From the NCBI GenBank assembly GCA_000328365.1, contig KB292627.1:50776-114775 (forward strand): DNA of 64,000 bases, written 5' to 3'. A program made the position numbers and the translations under genes. The DNA is from Capitella teleta (taxonomy: Eukaryota; Annelida; Polychaeta; Capitellidae). Within the stretch, counting starts at the first letter, position 1, and each line of letters opens with the position of its first letter. This document shows positions 11,701 to 23,639 of the stretch, in pieces. The notes under the pieces are model-generated. The model saw only the letters and a program-made list of their open reading frames with translations. It did no database searches and was not told the origin of the DNA.

Positions 11701-14700
11701 CGTCGACGCATAATTTGGGATATCTGATGAAGGTTCGGCCGCGGAAAGCTGAACTACAAATGAAATATATTATTGAGATGCATTCTGACGAATTGAACCT
11801 TTTTGCATATATTGGGCAGCTAAAGTGATCAATGCATGACCAAGCCATTTCCAGTAAATTTTGTGAAAGGGCCAAAAGAAGCTGATTAAAGAGAAGGCTC
11901 ATTACAAATCAATTATGTTCAGTGTAGCTCGTCAGCAACGCTTTCAGTGTCATTCCATGACTAGTATGGCTACATTAAACGCTGCCATACCATCTATTGC
12001 ACAGGGAAGGCGAGGTTTGCGAAAAGATGCTAAGGAAATCTATTTAATTTCACAGAATTAGCCAGTTTTCTATTTTATATGAAATAAGACAATAGATTGG
12101 ATTTTTTAAAATATCTTCAATTGTACAACTCTACTTCAGGACCCGAATTCCACAATAACTAAGTCGATATAATTCCAATAAATACACAAATTTCCACAAA
12201 CCAAATGCTGTGGTTAAATGCAGATATAAGGAGATTAGTTATTTCCAATATATAATCATGAGCAGATCTTTCCATTTTCTCATTGCTTGCGTTCTCTCCA
12301 ATATTCATACCCAGATGTTTCCACTGTGTAGAAACAATGAGATCATAAGATAGATATCCACAACCAAGATTGTGTAGGGGTTATATAAAACATGATATTC
12401 ACAACAATGTTTGTATTGTGCAAAGTGAAAATTAGTATTCACCCAGTCAGATAATGAAATTCCTTGGTTATTTTAATTCTGGCGTAGAAATGTTTTGTTG
12501 GATTGCTTCCTTGAGTGAGGGAGAGGGGTGACTGCTTGTTAATTAACGACCCCCGCGGCCCTTACGCCCCTCGTATAATGTGTTCTGTTTGTATATAATA
12601 TTGCCAGGGTATTAGTTTTTCTGGATATTCAATTCATGCTATGATCAATAATTAAACAAGTCAGATGCAACATTTTACTTTCTGATTTTCAAAAATTCAA
12701 AATACATATGAACATAACATGTCAACAACGAAGAGCAAAAAAAGCAAATCTATGTCATCAGCATTTATACGAAGGTTCATATTGAGCAGAGCCAATTAGT
12801 TTGTAATGAGTATCAATCAATGAAATTGACGAACATGTAACACATTATGTCAGATTAAATCGACACTACGAGGGTAGGTCACCCTCACAGCCACACACGA
12901 CTGGGTTTTTTGAAAACCTGCAACGCAGAGCCATGCGGGTCATTCTCACTCTCCCCAGAACTCACCACATCGCCGACGCTGACGTCCTCAACATCACATC
13001 ATTAAAAGACATCGCCGAAATTTTGCCCTCGCCTGCTTCATGTTCAAGCTATATATGTATAGCAACGGTCTCCCTCGCAAGATTTCAAAATGTAAACCAG
13101 TGCCACATACCAACCCGTATATAACACATGGAACTGTGTTTTGCGTGCCCTACGTGTGACTCACCCGTGAAACGACCGTTCAACTCTCTTCTTTGGCCTG
13201 AAAATTCTTCATTCTACAAATCTCTCCTCAAACTCTTCCGGACCCACTCTAAGCAATATAAAACAAAAATGTTTACATTGTGGCGAACCATTTGAAGTCT
13301 AAATTAGTTTGCAAACCAATTCCAGACACTGATGTGATCGCACAGATTCCTGGCGAACTAAGATCGTCACCGACGTCAGAGAGATAGCCAAAGATGAGAC
13401 ATGAATTGGCCTGACTGCAGGTGATTGCGCAAGTGAGACTGCCATTGGTGGCTTCCATGCTGGCGATGGGAAAGTAGCAATTGAAAGGCGGCTCTAAGGG
13501 GTAGTACTCGCGACTGATGAACTTGGCTAGAAAGAAAAAGAGAAGAAACTTACAAATAACTGGTTCACTTTGGTATCTCAAAAGCAGCCTGTAATTATTC
13601 ATGGTTTCTGTTACATTATTACTCATTATTACTGACACGTCCTAAAAATTAGTTTTGTTCTTTGAATTAGACGACGAGTGTCTCAAAGGCAAAATGAAGT
13701 TCTAGCTACCAGCTGAGACGTTCTTAATTCTTCAGTGCTCAACAAAAGTGAGATGCAACAACCAGATTAGACTGTCCTATATGCATGCACGATATATCCA
13801 GAATATTAATATGGATAAATTTTCAAGTATAATTTGTGTAGCTTACCTGCGATTGCCTTCTCCATATGTTCAATTGAAACATCATCCACGTTTTGATTTT
13901 GTAATTGAGGAGGCTGAGAACATTTGGTTGAGGTCAAGTCAAGCTGGTAGCCAGCAATAGCCGCCCTAGCTCCCAACGCCCACGCCATCGCCGTATCACA
14001 CGGGAATGTCATATACATCAACCTCAGCTTGAATTTAGGCATGAAGTTCGCAAAACATAGGTTCGGTATGCTTGTCAGTCGATTTGCAGAGCAGTCAATG
14101 GCAGATAAGTTCTGGAGAGGTTGCAACTCCACTTCGGTGAGGTGCTCTATTTTGTTATTGTACAGGTCAAGGAAATCCAGCTTTGGTCCATTGCGAGGCA
14201 AAAATGGAAACTTCGAAATGTTTGCAGTGGAGAGATCAAGTATCTTGAGTACAGGGAAACAATCGAGGTCTTCGTCAGTCACTTTTGGTATCGCCGTACC
14301 GCTTAGAGACAAGATTACAAGTGCTTTGCTCAAATAACTCCACCTTGGCATTTTATTTATGGGGTTATCGCTGAGGTAAAGATTTACCAGGGTTCCATTA
14401 GGACCAGCAACATCTGGAATCCCATCGATGGTAATCTGATTTTTTGCCAGATTTAAAATTCGCAGGGAAGTCAGTTTTGAGAAAATTTCCTCAGGGATGC
14501 TAGTCAGCTGAGTATGTTCTAATCTGAGATCGAGCAAGGTTGTCATATTTCGCACATCAGGGAACGCCATCAAGGGATTCCCCACCAAATGAAGCAAAGT
14601 AAGATTTACTGACTCAGGGAGAGAGAATGAATTGCTTTTCAAATAGTTATGATCCAGGTATAATTGTGTTAGTTTTGTCATGTTCCTGAACATGGCTCCT

Positions 14701-17700
14701 GTTACTTCACTTATTTCATTTTCGTTGAGCGAGAGATACGTCAGAGATTTGCCGAAAACTTCCCAGTCTGGAAAGGCGGTGAATGCATTGAAGTCCAAGA
14801 TCAGAGAGGTCAACGTATCGGAAGGTCCTGATACATCAGGGATTGAAGAAAGGGAATTATGTGTCATACACAATTCTTTTAGATGGATTAGCATATCCAG
14901 TCGGTCATCCTCAATGTTACTTATTCGGTTCATATCGAGATTCAGATATTCCAGTGTTTCAGACACGTTGTCCAAATTTGGGAAAGCGTAAAGTTTGTTT
15001 CCGAATAGGAACAGCCGTTTCAAAGATGGCAGTTTGGGGACCGCGTCCAACTCCACGATGTTGTTGTTTTCAGCGTGTAAGACTGTCACTTCAGGGCTGA
15101 CCAAACCCTCTGGGATGGATGCTAGTGACATCCCTGCGATGAGCACAGTTTCTTGATGAGAATTATCGACTAGAACCATCGCCACAAGAAGGAACAACAT
15201 CGCAGCCATCGCGAAGGATAATGCGATCGCCTCTCTCTGGAAGATCCTTACATGGATGGCGCACTCGATCGATTATGAGATTAATCTGCGAGGCAAGGTG
15301 TTGTTCTGAGCGCGATCACGTGGTCTTTATGACGAAGAAGGAAAACGTTGAATCACAGTGACCCATTCGAGGTGTGTCGTTGTGCTTGCCAGCAGAGGTA
15401 TAAAGACAGAAAGGTTGCATGGCAAAGATGCGTGTTTAATTGGAAGACTAACGTACGATACAGGGTGATTCAAAAGTATGTTTACAAGTATGAGTATTTT
15501 TCAACATTGCGTAATGTATTACAAAAATATAATTTTCCTTGAAAGTGCGTTTATAGTTGAAGTAGCCTCTTATCAAATATATTAGGCCTTTTACCGGGTC
15601 ATCTTATAGCAAATAATCCAGAAATTCCGCATTAACGACACCGCCTCAAAGCGCGCATTCGTAGTTCGGCTCGTAGCATCAGAGGCCGCGAACAGAATAA
15701 TATGCGTACACAAAGGCGCCATCCCAGATCCACCACTTCAAATCAAAAACTAATCTTTAAAATTAACTAATTAACGTGCATATCATCATAGTTCTAAAAC
15801 TTTAAAACCCTGGAAAAATATAAAGAAAGTGTTATATGCTGCAGTCCGTTTTTTCAATGAAACTATAATTATCTCCTCTGCATGTCCATTGGGGGTTTTC
15901 AATGCAAATCATGATCAATGTTGTTTTATGGGATCATTCTCTAATTAACAAATATGACCGATACACGTATCTATCAAAAGTAAAAACAATGCTACACAAT
16001 TCTGTTCTATAACGTGCAAAATGATCTGGACTCATTCGGTTCATATAGCAGCAGAGGCTACAAACAAACAGGCACTACATAATGCCTACATAATGGCACT
16101 ATCACAAAATCTGCAACTTCCTATCAAAACCTTTCTGTAATTCTGTATAATTATTAGTATTTTTAATTGTTAGTATTTAATAAATATCCACAAAACTTTA
16201 CACCAGCATAAAATAAGCCAAAGAAGTTAATTTTTATCTGGTGTGAACAGAGAAAGAACAAAGTTTTGCGCAACGTTTCGTCAATGCTTCGTGAAAAATA
16301 TTAAAAATATCTTATGATATCTAACTACAAAAATGATATGAGGTAAGAGAAACATCGCTCATCAAGTGAGTTGAATGCGCTTGATTGCGAAGATTAGGAT
16401 AAAAAATGAAGCTGTATATAGTTATGATGTCGTGTCGTAACTTCGTAATCATCAAATTATTTGAAAAAACCAGCTCAAATTAAACATATGGTTGTCTAGA
16501 TAAGAGGCTACTGCAACTACATATTATAAATGATAATTCTTTTAGTCTACATACCGCGGTTTTAGAGAAAAGAGCCTTTTTGTAACACATTACGCAAGGT
16601 TGAAAAATCTCTATTACTTGTATAACATACTTTTGAATCACCCTGTATACACGTATAGCCTTGATAAGGAGTTCAGCTTGTATATACCGTATATTATAGC
16701 AATGTCGGATCTGGTTTTATACAGGCTAATCTTAATATATATGATATACATATAATTATAGAAAATGAAGATTTATCCAAATGCACGATGGTGAAAAACA
16801 CTTGCATGCAAAATGCACATACGAGATAAATGTATCATTATGTAGGGAATAGTCATATGTTCATAATGTCACAATTATTTTGAAGAAATTAGTATACCGA
16901 CTCGTATTTAGGTGTCCTATCTGGTATACAGAGTGGGCCAAAAGTATTCAATCTATTTCAATTTCATCAACATTATTAATTTTATGCCGATTCATCTCAA
17001 TTAATACGAGGATTAATTGTTCAAAAGTTCTCGGCCTAATATAGAAGGCGTGAACACAGAAAGTTGAAATTTGGCCTGAATATAGATTAGCTTTTCAGAT
17101 GAAAATTGTAATCAGTGAATTTCCCAGAAAGTCACGTGATCACTTCTGGCGATAATTTGAGTGAAGCAGGGGTCGACATTTCGTCAAAATGCGTCACGCC
17201 CTGATTTACGCGCTAATTCAAATCGATTTTATCATAATACGAATATTTCCCATATTTCCTTCATAGACGTATCAAAGCAATAAAAAACTAAATATGTTGT
17301 CACATTTTGATGAAATTATTATAATCACGCAAGTAGTGACGGCGATCGAGAAACTGCAATTGCAGCGGTAATCGGTATGAGCAAATACTCAATCACAGGT
17401 TCGGCCTACATCAATCCAGGGGATAGGTGTAAATGAACCCATGCAATGCTTCCGCTGCCATGCCATGGTCGATCGATTCGAATAAATTCGAGTAAAGTGG
17501 GAATATCCGATTCCAGTCATAACGCACTGTAACCATCGTCATCGCATAACGAATGCAGCTACATGTATTAATTTTCGAAGCATTGCGATCTGCCAATTAG
17601 AATCAGTCGAAATTAACCACATCTTACATTGCCCTATTTGCGAATTTCACTGACTGACTCACTGAGCAATGATCGATCTCAATGGAAAATGCTATTTTTT

Positions 17701-20159
17701 CTTCTATGTCAATCTATGAGGAAATTCTGCATTCATTCATTCATTGCATTCATTGCATGAGGTTGACGATCAATCAAGCGTTTATTCGGCTCCGAGAAGC
17801 TCTTTGCAGAACATGAACTAACAGGAATCGGGAATCACGATTTTACTCAGAACTGTTCCTTTGACGTTTTGACAGGAAATAAATCCCTTGTTCAATTCGG
17901 ACCAATCATGTTGCCACAATGAGCATTCTCTGTATTTGCTCTGATCATAATAGAAACAAAAAAACGTGCAGCCACTGAGGATAATCCCGCGAAACAGCAC
18001 CTTCTCTCGTCATTGTGCAACACCCAGTTGGCCGCTCCGACCGACTGGGGTGTGGCCGTCGGCTTGAGACGGCTTAAGATAAGATTCATGTACATGCATG
18101 ATTAGTGGCTGTTTTACTAGTTCTGAAAAAAAAAGAACAAGTGGAGGTCGAGAAACGAAAAATCATAACGCTCTCAAAACGTTATGATTGCGAGTAAAAA
18201 TTGGGCGGTTCAGCGTAGATTGAATTTCGTCACATTTATGCAAAGACATTTAATAAAACGTTAATTTTGAATGAGAGAGGAATATTTAAATGCGAGTGGT
18301 AAGTGATCGCGAAGAGCTTTTATGTGCGCGTACTCATGCAGGTGGGCCCCTGAACCAGCATTGTGGAATGTCATTTGTTGCGTGGCGCTGCTGTACAAAA
18401 TATATATCTGCTTTGTTTTGGTTTTGGTAGATAGACATTAATGCCACAACCTCAACAACAAGACTCACAAACAATACGATAGTTAGTTCATCTAATAATA
18501 GTAATTTAAGAAGGTGAGTATTGGATGCATGAAGATAATTAATAATGTGTAGCCTACGATTTAAACGACCGGCGGCGGAATAATTTCTTGCGAGTTTACT
18601 GCCGCTCGCCATGCACTCGCAGCACAGCAAAAAAAGAAAAAGAAAAAAAAAACGTTGATTTTAATCAGTACAGTCAAAGCTCGCTATTACGAACTTCAGG
18701 GGCCATACAAATTAGTTCGTAATATCAGGAGTTCTATATATGCGGAGAACATTAAGAACAATTAAGTAGAAATCGAGAAACGAGAAATCATAACGCTATG
18801 ATTTGCCGATTCAGCGAAGATAGAATTTCGCCACAAACGAAAACGAACGTTTCCTGTCGTTACGTATTTCCACGTTTCGTAATTAACGATATCAATGAAA
18901 CGATTATTATCACAATTATCCTTTCGTGGACGCGAGGCAAAAGTATGCTGTATTCGTGTAAAAGACCTTTTAGTCTGGGTCCTTTAAGACTTTGTTTTTT
19001 AATAAAGTTGTGAAATTTCAAAAAGTTTATGTAATTAAGTGTTGTAAATTTCTCCTTATTTTGTGTGTGAAATCCAAACAAGACATTGGAGGAACTCCGA
19101 CCATAGATAAATCGATAGGAGATATTAGAATGCACTGATTGGACATGATTGATATAGTAGTAATAATAGAAGCTAGACACATATATCAAAGTAAAGATAA
19201 GATAAAAGAGTAAAAGATAAATAAGTACAAGTACAAGTAAGCATAAGCGTAAGTGTATGTTTATCTGAAAGTGAAAGGGTCATTATACATGTAAGTGAGA
19301 GTGTAATGTAATGTAATGTAATGTAATGTAATGTAATGTAATGTAATGTAATGTAATGTAATGTAATGTAATGTAATAATGTCTTTTACCCAAAACACAC
19401 CCTGCTCAGAGCAAGAAAGTATAACCCACTCAAGTTACTCACACAGCATATTTACCCACCTTTCACAAACGACAACTCGGCTATAACAGTGACGGTCTCC
19501 ATGGGAATTTATAAGAATTATAAACCGATTCCAAAGAAACAAAAACATGATGGGGGGTGATTTTTTGTTTTTTTTTTTTTTTTTTTTTTCTGACCGTGAA
19601 GTTCACTTAATAACCAGATCATTATAATTGTCAATTGCTAGACTCTGAAAGATATTTTGCTACAATTATTTCTAGAATTGTGGACAAATTTTCCTTCAAG
19701 ACGATCATAAAGTCGTCTAAATGTCAGTCTGTTGGGAGCAAATAGTTTGTCAAATAAGTACGTTTTGATACGTCAAGGAGAAGTGTTTATTTAATATCGA
19801 AATCGGAGGACCCCGCAAAATTTGGCGACTTTGAAAATGTACATACCGCTGGCTATCAGAAGAGACGAAGCAAAATATATTTATCTATAATGAATACAAT
19901 ATATACAGTTATCAAAATTAATGTTATACAGATCTTATTGTTTGTGGACATTGAACAAGATTGCAATACCGACCATGCTTTTAAGTCGGATATTTACAGA
20001 AACATCCATGAACACAATTTGCATACAATTCTCCATCCCAGCTCCCAGAGTATGCGAAAATATACCCATGTCTCTGTAGTCTGTATCAATTCAACTAAAT
20101 TAAAAAGACATTTACTCACCCAAAATCAGAGTAGCCGCAAATCCTGCCGCATGGAGCAT
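8781..20159 (-). CDS. PAN/apple-TSP1 single-pass membrane receptor (gene 2)
   Basis: Proposed exons on the minus strand: 20120-20159, 11646-11753, 11201-11497, 10750-11067, 9751-10026, 9335-9523 and 8781-9061 (stop). All junctions are phase 1 and the total is 1509 nt, 502 codons plus stop. Joining the first two gives a signal peptide (MLHAAGFAATLILVQLSA), then a Ser/Thr/Pro linker. PAN-like modules span about residues 50-148 and 149-254, a Thr-rich stretch with TSP1-like WTDWTACN 255-346, a TSP1 repeat (WSSWQTWSECSSLCGTGT) 347-409, a membrane helix about 440-462 and a basic tail starting RRRRGRK. The TSP1 exon has exactly the same length (189 bp) as in gene 1. The 8.4-kb first intron, which would contain the LRR-PAN gene, is an inference; the other exons are solid. 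Likely a cell-surface recognition or adhesion protein. Confidence 0.75.
10139..10720 (+). repeat. Dispersed repeat, copy B, split by a SINE
   Basis: Second copy of the repeat at 8289-8706. It is interrupted at 10416-10629 by a SINE fragment and resumes with taatgtttaaaaatatgtca. It sits between the TSP1-like and PAN exons of gene 2. Confidence 0.75.
10416..10629 (-). mobile_element. 5'-truncated SINE nested in the dispersed repeat
   Basis: Reverse-complement SINE tail and body (gattgggttttacggctcc, ggacagcactgcaggg). It is flanked by the 8-bp duplication agcaagcg at 10408-10415 and 10630-10637. The uninterrupted copy A carries the empty site (cagcaagcgta). Confidence 0.85.
11760..12850. other. 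Intronic or intergenic stretch, nothing recognised
   Basis: AT-rich sequence between the linker exon of gene 2 and a LINE fragment. No exon with signal-peptide character was found here on the minus strand, which is why the exon at 20120-20159 is preferred as the start of gene 2. Confidence 0.5.
12880..13262 (+). mobile_element. LINE fragment, RT C-terminal end
   Basis: The plus strand encodes FENLQRRAMRVILTLPRTHH followed by SLKDIA. This is the block just after the RT domain in CR1/Jockey-type LINEs. Later pieces (FMFKLY, NGLPRKISK) appear in shifted frames. A short, decayed 3' fragment. Confidence 0.65.
13273..15209 (-). CDS. Secreted leucine-rich-repeat protein with PAN-like C-terminus (gene 3)
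   Basis: Two exons, 13847-15209 and 13273-13526, joined in phase 1 (1617 nt, 538 codons plus stop). ATG at 15207-15209 starts a signal peptide (MAAMLFLLVAMVLVDNSH). About 13 leucine-rich repeats follow to residue ~400 (for example LKRLFLFGNKLYAFP, LEYLNLDMNRISNI, LRILNLAKNQI), then a Cys-containing cap. The second exon adds a PAN-like piece (FNCYFPIASMEA, CAITCSQANSCLIFGY). It ends at a TAA just where PAN modules normally place their last Cys. No membrane helix is seen, so secretion is likely. It lies on the same strand inside the presumed first intron of gene 2. A GTAAAC donor overlaps the stop codon, so further splicing is not excluded. LRR ectodomains bind protein ligands; the specific role is unknown. 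Confidence 0.85.
15461..16645. mobile_element. MITE with long inverted repeats and TA target duplication
   Basis: Inverted repeats at 15461-15574 and 16499-16645 both start cagggtgattcaaaagtatg (reading inward) and share caacnttgcgtaatgt and gtagcctcttatc. TA lies on each side (15459-15460, 16646-16647). The 1185-bp element has no transposase reading frame. The TA duplication and CAGGGTG ends fit a non-autonomous relative of IS630/Tc1/mariner transposons. Confidence 0.85.
18668..18760. mobile_element. Possible pogo/Tigger-like terminal fragment
   Basis: The segment cagtcaaagctcgctattac then gaactt, with the partly inverted ttagttcgtaatatcagg, resembles the ends of pogo/Tigger DNA transposons. 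No partner end was located with confidence. Confidence 0.3.
19302..19377. repeat. (GTAAT)n microsatellite
   Basis: About 15 consecutive GTAAT units, preceded by a diffuse aagtacaagtaag-type low-complexity stretch from 19220. Confidence 0.95.
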
Positions 20160-20744
20160 TTTTTCAACTGAACACTCCCTGAAAGTGCCCTCAATGGAGA
20201 GGCGTCTTTTGTCGATTACTGGCAAAATTATACACAATTCATGACTTCCACCTCGAGAACAAGTTAATTTCCAAAGAGGATAATCAGTCACTGTCATCCA
20301 AATCGACTGAATAACTTTACCATGAATGAATCAGTCCCTCATTAGCACAGAAAGTGTCAGAGATTCTTAGATGCTCAATATCGACTTTGATGGTTTTCTG
20401 GCGACACGGAGTCGATGTTGCATTTCTCTTGCTGTATTCACGACCTTGTTGCTATCCAACCGTTTTATGTTGTCTTGGTGCTTCCGAGTGCGTTGCTATC
20501 ACAGTCATACTTTTTTCTTCTTGTTCTTCCTGTCGCTAATTTGGAATGCATTCTATTCTAACATTCTAACATTTCTTGTCATAGATGAAAACTAATTAAT
20601 GACACATTCACACTACATGTACATAAAAAATTAGGTCACAAGTTCATTACCGGTCATAGGTCACAACGGGGTCAGCATTCAAAGTGTAGCATTCAAAGTA
20701 TACACACGCAATCACGATTCTGATGAGTAATCCAACAGAGGAGG

Positions 20745-20909
20745 CTAAATGTTTCTCTGATCTTCGATTGAATCATTTCGCTTCCTCTTTCTTGTAGCAA
20801 AAGGCTCCTCCTTTCTATTTTCCTCATCGTCATCATCATCATTCTCATCAGTCTCTTCTTCTTCCAGGTCATCATCAGTGCTATCAGCGACGTCATCAAA
20901 CTGGTCTTC
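20745..20909 (-). CDS. Doubtful acidic open frame
   Basis: The minus strand encodes an Asp/Glu-rich stretch (DSTDDDLEEEETDENDDDDD) followed by a basic RKRKR and a stop at 20745. The frame is closed by TGA just upstream, with only a weak possible acceptor. It could be a terminal exon with a nuclear-localisation-like tail, or chance coding from a GAT/GAA-rich simple sequence. Confidence 0.2.
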   Translation of the reverse strand, partial: EDQFDDVADSTDDDLEEEETDENDDDDDEENRKEEPFATRKRKRNDSIEDQRNI

Positions 20910-22884
20910 ACAGCATATTCAATGTCGTCGTGAGCTGACTTTTGGTCAATTCCTAGGAAGACTTCCATTTCCCTGGCGCCCTGGTGAAATATTCCAAAGA
21001 TAGCGGGGAAGATATGTGTGTCAAACAGCTATTTTCTACAAGTGGTTATTCTCTAGCTAAGGAGACGGGACATTTTTTAATTAGAAGCTCATAAAAGCAT
21101 ATCAACTTTAATTTTATTTTGAAAGAAATTTAAAGCAATAATTATGTTCAGAAATTGAGTTTGATTTTGAATCGCGATTGTTCAAATTTTGTGATCGAAG
21201 TGCACGAAGTGAACTTGAGATTGAAAATTATTTACCCTCAGTTGACATTATTGACTACCTCTCAAGAGAAAACCGATGAGTACGGAGTCATTCTCATCCA
21301 TAATGATTGTAGTTTCCATCGAAAGGCGTCGCGTGTCTACATAATTTCGTATTTGTTAACGCGCCAATACGATTCCATTATTCAAACCAAAAAGAAACTC
21401 GACACAATTGCAAACCAAGAAAGAGACCTGTCTGACAAGCACTTGTCTCTGGGTTGAAACAAAAACTTAAAAGTGGGTCGTAAATCGAAAAGGGGATTTA
21501 AGGGAAGCGTAAATTGCTGGGAAATATATCTCAGGTGTACGAGTTAATCAGAAGTGATTTGTCTTCCCTGGTGGGCGGTGGTCTGTATATACTCTAGTGA
21601 TCCCGACAACGCCAATTGGACTTGGTGCCACCCCGTGTGAACTCGAGAGTGTTGATGTCATATAATTGTGAGAGTAACGCTATGACGTCAAAGTCGGACG
21701 CTGGAATTCGTTTTCGGGTTTGGCTTCTTCTCCTTTTTTTTTTTTTTTTATCTTTTTTTTATCTTTTTTTTTTTTTCGCACTCAGTGATTTACACTAAAA
21801 AAAATCGGTTAAAGAAAGCTGTTATAATCATGCAGCGAGGAACATTAATTAATTACTATACATGCAATAATTGAATATGTCACTTAAATTTAGGCATTCA
21901 GTGTGGCTGCATGAAAATAAGTAGCATGGTGCGGAGGTATAAAGTGATTTGTGACGAATTATGCCTACGAAGAATGATCGGGTTTTTGATCATATTTTTA
22001 TGCATTTTTGTATTTTACCTAGGACGAATATATAATCAACACCCAACACAAATTAATTAATTACTGGCTCGATATCGCTGCTTATTATAATTATTTCATG
22101 TTACATGAATTTTCATACTTTATCGCCATTTTTTCTTTCTTTGTCACATTTTTTCTCCTTTCGTTCTTCTTTTGTTTATTTTGGTTCTTTGTCTCCGTTC
22201 TTTTCTTTGCCTTTATCCCTTTTTTCCCTTTCTTTCCTTTCTTCTTTTAGCTATACGGTTTTTTGGTTTTTTTTTTTTTTTTTCTTTTTACTAGGTAGAT
22301 ATATATTTATTATTATTAGACCGAAATAGAAATTACATTAATGTGAGTAAAAAATAAATGTGTGAATAAACTACAATAAATGTTTGTGTCTGTCTGTCTC
22401 TAAAAATATGCTTTGGCACGACGCAGCATAAGCTCAGCCCTGAGTCACGTGACTTTGGCTGAGGAGGCCGGGAGGATCGATCGATCCCCCGTGAAATGTC
22501 AGATTTATGATCATCCCAACAGTTGCAAAGATGCGCCGTTGAACTTGTATGTTTTCACAGATTAAATTATTATATCCCTGGTTGTTATTCAGCAAATAAT
22601 ATTAAACTCAATAAAACATACAGGATGAGTTCGGGCCACTCATGGAATAACATATGTACATGACAATAACTTAAATAAATTCATGCAGCTTTAAAAAAAA
22701 AGATGCAGCGAGCTCAAGACAACTTAGGCAGAATGCCGTCTGAATATTTTCATATACAGACGAAGATCTGAGATCGCCGCTGACGAATAGGCTAAAGACA
22801 ACTAAGTTCTGTGCAAAAAAAAAAGTAGAGTAATTCCTGATTTCATATTGTCGCAGCACTTTCCTAACATTTTGGTGATGCGCT

Positions 22885-22932
22885 GAATATTCATATTCAT
22901 GAATATTCATATTCATGAATATTCATATTCAT
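22885..22932. repeat. 16-bp tandem repeat, three perfect copies
   Basis: gaatattcatattcat is repeated three times without a mismatch. Confidence 0.95.
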
Positions 22933-23639
22933 GAATATGCATAGGGGTAGATATACGTAACACCCATGAATACTGAATGAAAGAAAAACATATTTGCAGA
23001 AATATTAGCAAAGTTCCCAAGTTGTGATCCGTGGAGTTTTAGTACAAGATGGTTTGATATAAGACTTCCTTTCAATTCAATCGTCATTCGAGATCATCAA
23101 TTGAAGAGGTTGATTTAACTTCCTCAATTCACTTAATGCAAGGTATGGGATAATGGCATGCAAGCGCACAGATATAGGTGTCGGTTATCGATTCTCACGG
23201 ATATAGGAGAGGTCCTCTCAGTGACCTGTCAACCATATATATAAACAATTGTACAAACTATCACCTGTATATGGTTTAATTTTCTGAACATTAAATGTGC
23301 AATTTTTAGCAGCTAGTGTAAGGGGCCCTTGAACATGTATTTCCTGAGTGAGTGAGTGAGTGAGTTTAGTACTAGTATTTATAATGAAGACGATTAATGC
23401 TAATGAACAAATGGACCTGATGTCACTAACCTGAACTTTGTATGGCTGTATGATTACGTTCTTAACGTGAATTCCCCAACCCAAACCTCTCTATCTCCTT
23501 CACATTATGTTGTTTTCTTTTTTCGTTTATTTCTCTTTCTTTATTTTTTTTCAAATTGCACAAATCTCATTTTTTATTAGAACATGTTTTGAAATCCGGA
23601 AACTTGAATATCTTGCTTTGTTGGAAGCACCAGCATAAG

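Larger units (their letters stand above)
16648..20119. other. Repeat-rich stretch without a recognised gene
   Basis: Contains a cagagtgggccaaaagta repeat start near 16928 that recurs at 46902. It also holds two related copies of an aatcataacgct segment (18140-18250 and 18765-18840), a pogo-like end (18668), a pentanucleotide microsatellite (19302-19377) and a poly-T run (19567-19589). If the exon at 20120 belongs to gene 2, this is intronic. Confidence 0.5.

Noticed and set aside
13273-13526. Splicing of the LRR-PAN second exon into gene 2
   Set aside because: A GTAAAC donor overlaps the stop codon, but its phase 2 does not fit the next exon (11646-11753), where the frame meets a stop.
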